18,817 nucleotides of DNA from Amoebophrya sp. AT5.2 (GCA_005223375.1 RXOD01004725.1:1-18817), one strand, 5' to 3'. Positions 7,339 through 16,331 are shown, counted from the stretch's first letter. Notes: generated from the sequence alone by a model not told the origin. Made by a program: numbers and translations.

Positions 7339-9795
7339 ATGTCGCAACAAGCGAACGCCGGTGCGGCGCCTGCGTCATCTTACCCGCTGCAGTACAACAA
7401 TGAAGGTGGCTACTTCGGCCCTTCATCCGCAATGACCGAGGCCGTCCGTCGCGGATACTGGCCGGGGAGTCAAGTGGTCCAACAAGTGCAGCAAGAACAT
7501 CTTCCGCCGATTGTCCCATCTGCATCTGCTTGTGCTGCAGCACCTTCGCCCCTGACGGTCCTCCGAAACGACAGAAAAGCCGCAGAAGCAGCAGGATTAC
7601 AACTCGGCCCCGTACCACCTTCCGCTCGCGGTGCACTTTCGCCTCTGACGGTCCTTCGTAGGCACGACGCAATAAAACGAACAACAGCCGCGGCAGGAGC
7701 AGGAGCAGGCAGAGCTGCATCTTCCGCAAGTGCATCTGCGGCTCCGGACCCCCCGCCCCAGCAGACCTCCTGGGCGGCCGCTATGCTGATGAACCAAACC
7801 CAAACCCACCCGCTTCAAGTCGCACCACGCGCTGCGGCCCCAGGAGCAGCTGGACAAGAAGATCCACACGGTGTAATGGATTACATCCTCAAGGGGGCTC
7901 TATCAGACGGGGAAGAAGACGACTTGTCCGGAGAGTTGCGAGACATATTGGCCCCGTTACCAAAAACACGGGCTTCTGATGGTGCGTCAACGTCTCCCGC
8001 ATCCGAGGATGCCGATGCGAAAACTCCCCCCCGACACGGAGGTCGCCGCACGAGCAGGTCGCAGCACACGGATCACGCCATGGAGGGCGACCGCACCGTG
8101 CTCGCGACCCGGCTGAGTGCGCTCAATGTTCGCGGAGACGAGGACGAGGAAATGAAAGCTACGGACGCGGGAACAATCGTCGACGCCGCTAAAGTCGACG
8201 ACACGGAGACGGAAGCGGACCGGCGCTGGAAGAAGCGCGAGAGGGAAGCGGCGGAGCGGCAGCTCGCCCGTCTCCAGACGGAGGCAAGAAAAGCAGCGCG
8301 GACAAGTAACGGTACCAGCCGGGACCGACATGGTGAGCCCATCTACTCTAGTAGTACCGAGGAGGACCAGGACTCCAGTGAGGAACTAGTCCGGTTGCAC
8401 CACTTAGAGCACAGTGGGAAAACGCACCAGAAAGAGCTGCACGACGCGTATCGATCCATCGCTCTGATCGCAGGCAACGGGGGGCGCGAGGTGTTGCGGC
8501 GCCAGGGCCTGCCGGACGTGCCGATGGAGTCAGAGAAGCCGATGTTCCTGCCGACGCGCGGAGAAAACCGTGTTGCGACGCTCTTTTGGCTGGAGGGCAT
8601 CGTGAGGAAGCTGATGGAACACGATCTCGTCCTGTCGCCCGTGGGCCACAAGCTGAGGCGCCGTACGCTGCACCTGGCAGCCCACATCCTCGACCGGTAT
8701 GTTGTGGCGACGGTCGTGCAGCCGAGGTCTGCTGTTCCGAGTGGAGGTGGAGGAAAGTCTTCCTCGTCGCTCCTCGCAGGTCCCTGGCAGAGCCGGTTTT
8801 TCGACCGCAACCTGCTGCGCAAGGTCGGCATTGCCGCACTTCTCATCGCGCGGAAGTATGAGCAAAATCGTGTGGTCGAAGCATTCGGGAGCTTCGCGAA
8901 AAACGAGCGCTCGCACGAGTACTTCGGGAGCAACGACTTCAAGTGCTGCTTACCGCGAGAGCAAGTTGCTGAGGCGCTTGCGAAGCTCCCCACGGACGGC
9001 GTCGAAAAAGAACCACAACTACCTGCGCATCACCATCAGAAAGCAAACCGCCCGTACCCCTTTTTCAAGGCGGAAAAACTGGAGCACTCCCTGCAGCAGG
9101 ACGAGGCCCGGAAGCGTCGCAACCCGCGAACGAGGTTTGACACCTCGACGCCCCCGTGCCAGGACGCGGGGGAGCAAGGAGTCATTCTGGAGTTCTGCGA
9201 CCCGGCGGCGCTCGCCGTGCTCGCGCAAGGCGAGTACACCCCCGCAGAAATCAAGGAGGCGGAACTGCGCGTCCTGCACAAGATCGATTTCGCGCTCGAG
9301 GTCGCGCTTCCGCTGGACTTCCTGGAGGCGCATCTCCAGCAGCAGGGCTCTGTGAAAGACCCGACTACGGGGCGGAGGGCGGCGGACTCGCCCGACTTCC
9401 GACAGCAGGCAGCGCGGGCCCGGATGTTCCTGGACATGATGGTACTGCAAAACTGGTCGTGGACGCTGCCCGGGGTGTCGGGTTCGGAGGTGGCACAGCT
9501 CTCGCTGGACGCAGCGGCGCCGGCGGCGGCGGCGCTGGGCTTAGACAACGGGGAGACCTTTTTGCTCGCCGTAGCGCAAAAACTGCGGCAGGCGAATGCA
9601 ACGTCGCAGCCGGCGGAGGAAGTGGTTCTAGAGCACATGCTGGTGCACGATTGGGTGCCGAAAATGCGGCAGTTTTCGAAACTGACATATTTTCTGGAGA
9701 ACCGCAACAATGAGGCGGAGAAAGCCCACCTGAGCCGCAACGAAGAGATGCTGCTGGCAACAGCACGCCTCTTTGAAGGCCGGCACCACATTTAA
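7339..9795 (+). CDS. Atypical cyclin (A/B-like, two cyclin folds with insertions)
   Basis: Predicted CDK-activating cyclin of 818 residues from the ATG at 7339. The frame stays open to an ATG at 7012, which would add 109 residues. I prefer 7339 because codon bias upstream fits a different frame. The N-terminal ~400 residues are low-complexity (Ala, Gly, Ser, Glu) and carry the heptad SPLTVLR twice (70-76 and 101-107). The cyclin box spans about 407-666: an R..LFWLEGIV helix, LHLAAHILDRYV (443-454), LLRKVGIAALLIARKYEQ (492-509), and YTPAEIKEAELRVLHKIDF (633-651) followed by PLDFLEAHL. These match helices 1-5 of A/B-type cyclins. Two inserts interrupt it (about 462-488 and 521-616). Residues 667-818 fit the second cyclin fold. 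No KEN box is visible; RDIL is a weak destruction-box candidate. No introns are needed. The subtype and partner kinase are not determinable. Confidence 0.85.
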   Translation: MSQQANAGAAPASSYPLQYNNEGGYFGPSSAMTEAVRRGYWPGSQVVQQVQQEHLPPIVPSASACAAAPSPLTVLRNDRKAAEAAGLQLGPVPPSARGALSPLTVLRRHDAIKRTTAAAGAGAGRAASSASASAAPDPPPQQTSWAAAMLMNQTQTHPLQVAPRAAAPGAAGQEDPHGVMDYILKGALSDGEEDDLSGELRDILAPLPKTRASDGASTSPASEDADAKTPPRHGGRRTSRSQHTDHAMEGDRTVLATRLSALNVRGDEDEEMKATDAGTIVDAAKVDDTETEADRRWKKREREAAERQLARLQTEARKAARTSNGTSRDRHGEPIYSSSTEEDQDSSEELVRLHHLEHSGKTHQKELHDAYRSIALIAGNGGREVLRRQGLPDVPMESEKPMFLPTRGENRVATLFWLEGIVRKLMEHDLVLSPVGHKLRRRTLHLAAHILDRYVVATVVQPRSAVPSGGGGKSSSSLLAGPWQSRFFDRNLLRKVGIAALLIARKYEQNRVVEAFGSFAKNERSHEYFGSNDFKCCLPREQVAEALAKLPTDGVEKEPQLPAHHHQKANRPYPFFKAEKLEHSLQQDEARKRRNPRTRFDTSTPPCQDAGEQGVILEFCDPAALAVLAQGEYTPAEIKEAELRVLHKIDFALEVALPLDFLEAHLQQQGSVKDPTTGRRAADSPDFRQQAARARMFLDMMVLQNWSWTLPGVSGSEVAQLSLDAAAPAAAALGLDNGETFLLAVAQKLRQANATSQPAEEVVLEHMLVHDWVPKMRQFSKLTYFLENRNNEAEKAHLSRNEEMLLATARLFEGRHHI

Positions 9796-9827
9796 GAAAG
9801 AAAGTATGGAACGTAGCTATGGGAGAA

Positions 9828-9833
9828 AATAAA
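9828..9833 (+). promoter_or_regulatory. Possible polyadenylation signal (AATAAA) after the cyclin
   Basis: An AATAAA lies 33 bases after the cyclin stop codon, a plausible spacing for a short 3' UTR. An imperfect inverted repeat (9875-9883 with 9896-9905, one bulge) follows about 45 bases later. Confidence 0.3.
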
Positions 9834-10354
9834 TTCGTACATCCTCCCTCCTCGTCCTGCGCCGGAGCAGTGTAGTAGTAGGTGATACTTACTTTACCTT
9901 ACTACTTTTTTAATTCGCTGGCTTTGTTTAGAGATTGTTGACTAGACAGAATGTTGGGCTCAAACCTCAAAGTCAAACGCATTATATGCAGCCACCTAGG
10001 GAATCTTCGAGCGGGAGCCGAGGACAATTTGATGCAGATCATGCCATTTATTGAAAGAATGACATAACTTAGGCCTCACATCTTTAATACCGTTCCCTCT
10101 CCACTCACGCTGCTTTTTTAGCAGGCTTCATTTGATCGAAATTAGATTGACGCTACCGCGATAAGCGAGGCAACACTGGGTGGTCCAGCTTTCATTTTTA
10201 CTTCATTACGACGTCATGCGCCTTAACCTCTATTTCACAATTTGCTTCGGTTCGAGGGCTGCATGTCCGTCTGGAGGAAGGAAGCCGGCCCTCCGTGGCA
10301 GACCTGGCGAAGCTTGAGAATGATGGTCATAGGACAGGGACGCTGCTCCTGCTG

Positions 10355-10373
10355 CACAACTTGAACTACGCTG
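10355..10373 (+). repeat. Direct repeat copy 1 (19 bp)
   Basis: CACAACTTGAACTACGCTG occurs here and again, identical and in the same orientation, at 10601-10619, 246 bases downstream. Flanking bases differ, so the identical block is short. Confidence 0.7.
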
Positions 10374-10600
10374 GGCCATTGATAGTTGTGAGGGCGACAT
10401 GCGTGTCGCGTGGCCTGGCCACAGATAGTTTCAGTGTGGTGAGTCACCATGCGCTTCTCCTGGATGGAGTCCTTTTTCTCGGATGATCGATGTTGTTGAT
10501 CGGTAGCTTTCGCGGTGAGGTTTCTACCAAACTATCTACCATGTGGTAGTGCGATTTGGGTAGTGCCGTGCTCTCTTGAGGGCCGCTCGCAGTCCTTTGT

Positions 10601-10619
10601 CACAACTTGAACTACGCTG
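10601..10619 (+). repeat. Direct repeat copy 2 (19 bp)
   Basis: Second identical copy of the 19-mer at 10355-10373. The DNA between the copies contains a 9-bp inverted repeat, AGATAGTTT at 10423-10431 with AAACTATCT at 10529-10537. Confidence 0.7.
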
Positions 10620-11064
10620 AGGAAACCACAAGCACAACATCAAACAAAACTGACTGGCGTGATTCAATTGCTTCGATTAATATGATAAAGTAAGTACAGC
10701 TGCAGCCAGCGTGTAGTTGTTCAACATCTGTCCAGACTGCATCAACGCACTGAATGCTGCCGCAATCGCTGTTGAAATGGAATTTGCAAAAATCCGAACG
10801 CGAACCCTGAATATCGTCGCGCGTCCTTCTTGATCCCAGAAGCAGAATACATTCCGCATCGGTTGTCGGTGAGGACATGTGTTGGTATTGTCTATTCACA
10901 GGGAGCGCCCAGAAGCGGAAGGTACGTGCACGTTGGCAAGAAGCATAGGCCATAGCCTCACGGATGATATAGCTAGGAGGATACCCTGTGAATTATACGA
11001 AGACGAACGAGGTTCAGGAAGTGGAGTCGACGTCGAGTTCATCTCCTTGTTGAAACAAAACAAA

Positions 11065-13293
11065 ATGTCCACGTTGCTGTTGCCACGGCCCAGCGGCGGT
11101 GGAGGTGGTGCACGTAGCTCCCGCTCAACGAGAACCTCCTCGTGTTCGTCATCTGCACCCCCATACGCATACGCTTCGTACCACCCAGCCGCGCCATCGT
11201 CTACGTCCGTCTCCGTCGCTGTGGCTGTGCGTGGTCGCCCTAGAAGATACAGGAGAAGTGACCTTCCAGGAGCCCCGCAGACCACGTCGACGTACAAAGC
11301 TCTCCAGTTGGATCAGCGATTCACGTCTTCCTCGCGCGCCCCCCAAGCCCGTTCGCGGTCGGCTTCCACGACTCCTCCATGCTGGCGGCCAAATTATGAC
11401 AGAGCTGCGGAGGGAGGCGAGAAGAACATGCTCTTGTGGAAATTGATGCAGCGAAGACCACCAGAAAAATCGCGACGAAGGCTAAAGCCTGCGCCTCCAC
11501 TTTATTTCAACGAAAATTACAACAGCGATAACATGAAGATCAAGGTCAAGCGCGCGGAGGCCCCGTGGAATCTTCGGCGGACGGGCCGCGCAGTGGTGCC
11601 AACCGGGCAAATCCTCCAGACGCACGATGGCAAAATAAATACGAAACCACCAGCGCGGTTGAACTTGAAACGTTCTTTCCGCCACACAGCGACTACTGCT
11701 CGACGCTACAGCTTCCGGAGGCTTCTTTCCTCTGTAGCGACGTCCCTGCTTACGCTGATCCAGCTAGTGCTCACGGGAATAACAATAACCCCGACCACCT
11801 CGTCCAGCCACAAGTGGAACATCTTCACCTCCACGTCGCCGATAGTGCTGGTGCAGGCGCAGTCCTACCCTGGGGGGCTCGCGAATGTGGATTCAGCGCC
11901 AACTAGCACCAACATGCAGGGGTGGACGGATAACAGCTACGCAAAAATCATCGCCAACGCGGAGCGCATACTGAAATCCAACGTCTACATCCATCGGCTG
12001 CTGTCCGAAGACCAAATACAGGCCAACTACGGCAGGGCGCACTACAACAGTACTTCTGCTCGTTATGCTTTGTGTTGCGTTTGCGTTTGATGCATTTTGT
12101 TTCTGATGTTTGATGGATGGTGGCCGCATCCATAGACATGCCATTCATGGGTGCTGTCGCAGCCTCTGTATCAACAAGAATGCAGCGGATGCTTTCCGAC
12201 AGTAACCGGAAAATAATAACAGGAAAATATCCGTTTACGCAGAGCTGGCACCTCCAGAGGCAGAAGAAGGACTGGGCCTGTAGTCTTCCCAAGACCGCGG
12301 ACGACGGGAGTTTGAAGGAGAAGGACACCTTGCTGTCGGTGTTAAACACTTTGTTTTCGCGGTTCATGCACGACAAGCTGCTCGAGTACCACGACCTGGA
12401 GCCCGCGCGGTACGTCAGCGCGCAGGTACCTCTACTTCTACATTCGAAGATGAGCCGTGGTGGATTGAAACAATATCTCGTACTGCGCTAGTTTCTTGCG
12501 ACGAAGATCTAGATCAACTGATCGTCCGGACGATGGATTAAGTTTTTGGTCGAACCTGCTCTCGTCGTCTCGCTCTCGTCAGGTGGAGGTGGACCTCGCG
12601 ACAAAGATTCCCACGATGGATTTGGCGGACAGTCAGCTGCTCCGCTGGATGGTCAACATGGTGGTGGACCTGCACTATCCCTTCAACCTTGGCTTCCCAC
12701 AAACGCCTGAAGACAACGTGGAGGCCATGTATTCATTTGTCTCACGGAGACGGAGTATTCATGAGAAGTGTTTTATGGAGAATTCCTCGACGCGGGCGCG
12801 ACCACGGCGGGTTACCTCCGTTTATTCCTCGATTTCGATCCGGATTCGCCTTCGCGCCTGGAAGCTTCTTGTTTTGTTGCTGTACGTTCGTTCCTTGTAG
12901 TTTCTAGACCACATCAGAAGTGAAGTTTGTCGATCTCTATGCAGCATCTCCATACGGCGAAACCCCACCCCCAGGTACAACCTGCACCAGGACCCTTTGA
13001 GCAAGTTCATGCAGCAGGTGCAGGATGATATCGTCCTGCCTGACGTCGCCGACGTGTCCAACAACGACGCGGACATTGGGGAGCACCACCCGTTCGAGCT
13101 CTTCCACCAATGGGCGACGGAGACTGTGACGGTCGTCTGTGACCTGTACCGGGACGTGACACAGAACTCAGACACCTTTCCCAAGCAGATGACCGTGACC
13201 CCGGTGATGTACAACAAGTGGAAGGCGCTGCTCAGGCGCCAAATGGAACAAGCGGCACGCCACGTCGTCATCTTCTTGAAGTACTCAGAATAA
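11065..13293 (+). CDS. Membrane-anchored S1/P1-nuclease-like protein, probably inactive
   Basis: Four exons give 579 residues in one frame: 11065-12049, 12136-12425, 12583-12728 and 12975-13293. Residues 1-220 are basic and low-complexity. A hydrophobic segment at about 221-243 looks like a signal anchor, placing the rest in the secretory lumen. Residues 287-579 follow the S1/P1 nuclease fold (zinc phospholipase C/P1 superfamily): GW opening (W287), WHL (W366-H367), RWMVNMVVDLHYPF (446-459), NLH (476-478), and WATE followed by C529. W287, H367, D454 and H478 keep zinc-ligand positions of P1 nuclease (W1, H60, D120, H149). The positions of H6, H116, H126 and D153 hold Y292, N450, N460 and L482, and D45 has no clear match. 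C377 and C529 match a P1 disulfide. This suggests a pseudonuclease. The start is uncertain: later ATGs exist (for example 11430), and the frame is open upstream to 10879. Confidence 0.7.
12050..12135 (+). other. Intron 1 of the S1/P1-like gene
   Basis: Predicted 86-base GT-AG intron. The donor GTACTT splits an AAC codon in phase 1, and the acceptor CATAG restores the frame into MPFMGAV. The acceptor's polypyrimidine tract is weak. Confidence 0.55.
12426..12582 (+). other. Intron 2 of the S1/P1-like gene
   Basis: Predicted 157-base phase-0 intron. The donor is CAG|GTACCT; the acceptor is TCTCGTCAG after a pyrimidine-rich tract. It joins RYVSAQ to VEVDLATK. Confidence 0.65.
12729..12974 (+). 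other. Intron 3 of the S1/P1-like gene
   Basis: Predicted 246-base phase-2 intron. The donor is AT|GTATTC; the acceptor is CCCCACCCCCAG. Splicing joins EDNVEAM to YNLHQDPL, placing the NLH motif at the distance from the D454 motif expected for S1/P1 nucleases, which strongly supports the junction. Confidence 0.7.
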
Positions 13294-13465
13294 TTTATTT
13301 CGGTTGTGGCCGGCCGCGTTTCGTCCTTCCTTCGGCTTTTGGTTTCATGCTCTTGTCTTGCTCGAGCGCAAGGAATTGATGCAAGAGCCACGGATTCGTA
13401 ACTCCTTCCTGCTCGTCTTTATTCCTTTTCCTCTCGTGTGACCACGGCCTCCGACTCTGTGTGCG

Positions 13466-13789
13466 ATGAAGAAGAAGAGAATTTTCGAAATGGAAATCAT
13501 GAAGCCACACCCGCACCCCGATCTGGGCATACATCAATTCCACAGGAACATTGCTGTCCACAAGGCGCACCGCGCGGCGGCGTCTGCAGGCAAGGGTCGC
13601 CACCACCCGCGGAAACACTGGAAGAAGGATCTGCTGCGCAACATCGGCTGCGCCCTAGTGATCGTGCCTATGTTCTTCTGGCTCATGCGGCAGTTCGAGC
13701 GGCAGCAAAACGTCTTCCGGCTACTGTTTTCCGGCCCTCAAGCCGTGGCCGACGCGTTTGGCGGCGGGAAGGAAATGCGGAAGCTGTAG
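13466..13789 (+). CDS. Small single-pass membrane protein, function unknown
   Basis: A 107-residue frame with exon-like codon bias (mostly G/C third positions), starting 172 bases after the stop of the S1/P1-like gene. I do not recognise the family. Residues 1-58 are strongly basic and histidine-rich (KPHPHPDL, GRHHPRKHW). One hydrophobic helix at about 59-76 (NIGCALVIVPMFFWLM) is followed by a 30-residue tail ending EMRKL. The charge distribution favours the N-terminus in the cytosol or matrix. It resembles in size the small accessory subunits of mitochondrial or ER membrane complexes, but no specific match can be claimed. An ATG at 13466 with a stop in frame 9 codons upstream supports a standalone gene; it could instead be a 3' exon of a neighbour, but no good acceptor in the right phase was found. 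Confidence 0.5.
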   Translation: MKKKRIFEMEIMKPHPHPDLGIHQFHRNIAVHKAHRAAASAGKGRHHPRKHWKKDLLRNIGCALVIVPMFFWLMRQFERQQNVFRLLFSGPQAVADAFGGGKEMRKL

Positions 13790-14928
13790 GCTGAAGATCG
13801 TGCATGTTCTGGCTACAAATCGTGCTCATGTGGCGAGAATCTTCTTTACTTCCAAGAACTTTTTATATTTCATCTTCCTCAACGTCAACACTGTCACTGA
13901 CCTGAGTCGAGTGTTGAGACTCCTAGAAGAACGGACGATCAATAAAAACAAGTTGTGGATGAAACTAGCCGAGTCGCTCGTGTTTCATTTTCCCCTACAA
14001 ACATCATTGCAGAAGAATAGATATCGACTCGACCACTTCGGCACAGCTAAAAGCACGAGCTGCTCAGCAGAGAAAGCTGCTCTTGGAAGCGAAAGCGACG
14101 ATCGCGTGTGATGATGTTGGTTTTAGCGTAAACTGGGTTACTACCGATACGCGCGACAGAAACCAGTGCACGCTATCCTGACGCGTATTATTCCCATCGG
14201 AATCGGACCACTATCAGCTGGCTTTCGATTTTCATTCACCGTCCCACCGCAAAGAAGAAACGTGCAGATGTGTGTTCGAAACGCAGTTCCCGCCCAGCGC
14301 AGAGTCAGTCCGGCGTCTGCTCTGCGCATCAGCCCAGTCGCCGGCTCGCGTTCTCCTTATGGCTGCGAGATCCCAGCTATTGCTTTTGCTATCATGCCGT
14401 GAAAGTGGTCCACGCTGCTCCTTATCCATTGGAAAAAGCGCACTCATCTCCCCACTTCTGTCTCTGCGCTTCATTCAACGTGGCCTGCTCGCTACACACC
14501 ACTCACTACGCGAACAGTATCTAAACTATGTTTGAAATTGAATTCTTGAGATAGTTAGTACCACCGGAAGTGTATTGAATTCGTAAACTCCGACGTCCGC
14601 GACTGCGTCCGGTGCTGTTGCGCACACAGAACACTTATGAATATATACCTTACACTTACTACTACTCCTCCGAGCGTAGGCGTACTACTACTTCAGGTCT
14701 GCGTGTTGGTAGACAGGGAAGTTCAGCCACCTGGACCTGCTCATGCACCTGACCATAGCAAACGGCTTCAGCTAGTCTTTCTCTTTGGATATCGAAATCG
14801 AGCGCTGCCGCAGTCTCGCAGGTATAGATTCGTAACCAGGCCCTGCCTAGAAAAGCCCATTCCAACGTAACTAATATACAAAGTCAGAAACAAGTACCTC
14901 TTCCTGCACGAGCAGCTCCACCAGCACC
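13790..14928. other. Intergenic region, no clear gene
   Basis: Nothing firm was found. An AATAAA at 13941-13946 could end the transcript of the small membrane protein. Open frames between 14166 and 14535 are short; one (about 14272-14350) briefly shows G/C-biased third positions but has no recognisable domain or convincing splice sites. The last part is presumably the promoter and 5' UTR of the Alba-like gene. Confidence 0.4.
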
Positions 14929-15563
14929 ATGTCCACCGAAAACAAAGCTGCTGCCCCTGTCGCGGAGTCCTCCTCGAAGGAGGCTCCTGCCCTCGTCCCG
15001 GGCTCAGCCCCAGACTCGGAGGATGGCCCGCTCTGCATGAAGGTGACCACCAAGAATTCCTGCCCCTTCTACATCCGGTCGGCGCTGTCGTTTTTGAAGG
15101 GGTCGGTGACCAAGTCCGGGGAAAAAAAGCCGGCGATGCAGGAGCTGACCATCTCTGCCCTGGGAAACGCGATTTCGGTCGCGATCGCCTGCGCCAGCAG
15201 GGTTGAGGAAACGAAAATCGGAACGATCGAGGACGTACTTCAAGTAGGTCGCTGCTGCTCGTCCGGCAATTTCGTTTTCAAGCGACAAGATAATGCTCTG
15301 GTGACTTCTTCTGTAAAAGATTGATAGATAGAAGATTGATTCCTTTGAAGGTAGGAGCTACCGTCGACTCACTAAGGTAAATGAATGAGCCCCCCTGGTG
15401 CCGGTAATCTTGATCATCACATCAGATCAAAACCGAGTACCTGAAAGTGGCGGGCGGCAAGTCCTGTGCCCAGATCGTGGTGAAGCTGAAGCGCGCGGCG
15501 AACGCCGACGACATCGAGTTGAACGCCCGCGAACTCTTTGGGGTGGGCGCCGTGGGAGCGTGA
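14929..15563 (+). CDS. Alba-domain DNA/RNA-binding protein
   Basis: Two exons (14929-15243 and 15426-15563) encode 150 residues. Residues 1-33 are an Ala/Ser/Pro-rich, low-complexity leader. The rest is a single Alba fold: the first strand and helix (MKVTTKNSCPFYIRSALSFL), then ELTISALGNAISVAIACASRVE, the equivalent of the family's glycine-containing loop and long helix, and a last hairpin split by the intron (TIEDVLQ joined to IKTEYLK...CAQIVVKLKR). Alba proteins bind nucleic acid as dimers; in protists they act in chromatin and in mRNA storage or translation control. Which role applies here cannot be read from sequence. No RGG tail is present, so it resembles the short eukaryotic Alba type. 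The start is the first ATG of the frame, with A at -3. Splicing is in phase 0 and both sites are canonical. Confidence 0.85.
15244..15425 (+). other. Intron of the Alba-like gene
   Basis: 182-base intron, donor CAA|GTAGGT and acceptor CACATCAG|ATC. Removing it joins the two halves of the Alba fold without a frame change; reading through instead gives a poor tail and a stop at about 15324. Confidence 0.8.
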
Positions 15564-16331
15564 AGAAGTAAAAAGCTAAAGCTCGTTTGTTCCAACTGAT
15601 AGACTGTGATTCTGACGCCGGCGCTTGGTCCACGTCGATCTCGATGCGAAAACAGGTAGAGTGCGGCAGGCGGCACCGACATCGAACGACTACGACATCC
15701 GATATTACGGCGACGTCCACATCATGAAGAAAGACAAGATCGCCTACTTCAAGAGTGACCAACGAACGAAAACGACAAATCTGATGACAACGCAAGTCAT
15801 AGGTCACATGCATGTGGCCTCTGGCTTCGCAGCATTTGATTCTGGTGGCGTGAAGATGGAGGAACCCTGACGACGAAGCCGCATTTCATAGCCATGACGA
15901 CTCCGTCTTTCCCCTCATTCGGAAGGTCATGGGCGGGCGCGGCTCCTCACGCGTGGTAAAGACTTCGGAAGGATGAAAAAGGATTGCGATTTATGAGTTC
16001 TTTATATCCGTTTGTCTTGATGAAGATGGATTGGTGTACTTCATGCGTCGATGCCACGCTCCTCTATCTTCAAATCGAGCTGGTGTTCGCACCAACTTGC
16101 AGAGACCTTTTTTACTGGATGGTGCGTGGTGCGTGCCGGCCTTTGCCTTTCTCAACGTCGAGAGAAGCAGACAGCACAGACACGACAGTGCGAGAGGGCG
16201 AGCAAAAGCAACAAAAATGGCATAGGAAGGTGGCCATCTGAGATGTGAAGAAGATCTAGTACACCTACAGCGATGAATTCCTCTATACGGGACTAGAGCT
16301 GGTGCTGGACCTAGATCACAGCATCAACAAA
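15564..16331. other. Gap between Alba-like and channel genes, with a possible orphan exon
   Basis: No complete gene is supported. A plus-strand frame around 15650-15754 shows exon-like G/C third positions (NDYDIRYYGDVHIMKKDKIAYFK) and then loses them just before a possible donor (A|GTGACC). Open frames at 15984-16248 lack that bias. The 72 bases before the channel ATG are open in the channel frame back to a TAG at 16257-16259. Confidence 0.4.

Larger units (their letters stand above)
9796..11064. other. Intergenic region between cyclin and S1/P1-like gene
   Basis: No gene is supported. The region includes the likely cyclin 3' UTR, a 19-bp direct repeat (10355-10373 and 10601-10619), a 9-bp inverted repeat inside it, and presumably the promoter and 5' UTR of the gene starting at 11065. 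That gene's frame is open back to about 10879 but has no domain there. A minus-strand frame at 10677-10859 is Ala/Ser-rich and lacks the exon-like third-position bias. Confidence 0.45.

Noticed and set aside
7103..7435. Plus-strand frame sharing the G/C-rich wobble column with the minus-strand candidate
   Set aside because: It lacks an ATG start (it opens after a TAA near 7070), and the bias continues upstream of that stop, which fits the minus strand better. It is not fully excluded.
6770..7735. 321-codon minus-strand frame overlapping the cyclin
   Set aside because: Arg/Leu-rich shadow. The third-position signal in this area fits the other minus frame (6982-7254) instead.
9036..9791. 251-codon minus-strand frame under the cyclin C-terminus
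   Set aside because: Complement of the confirmed cyclin fold; Ser/Ala/Cys-rich, no domain.
10249..10259. GGTTCGAGGGC resembling a tRNA B box
   Set aside because: The flanks cannot form a T-arm stem, and no acceptor stem or A box is found at the right distance.
10677..10859. 60-codon Ala/Ser-rich minus-strand frame
   Set aside because: Third positions show no bias and no homologous family is recognised; likely chance.
13281..13480. Splicing of the S1/P1-like gene into the small membrane protein frame
   Set aside because: The phase requires an acceptor around 13479 without a pyrimidine tract, and the S1/P1 fold already ends naturally at the stop at 13293.
14270..14535. Overlapping plus-strand frames of 84-87 codons
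   Set aside because: Two frames are open at once, neither has a recognisable domain, and the bias covers only a short stretch.
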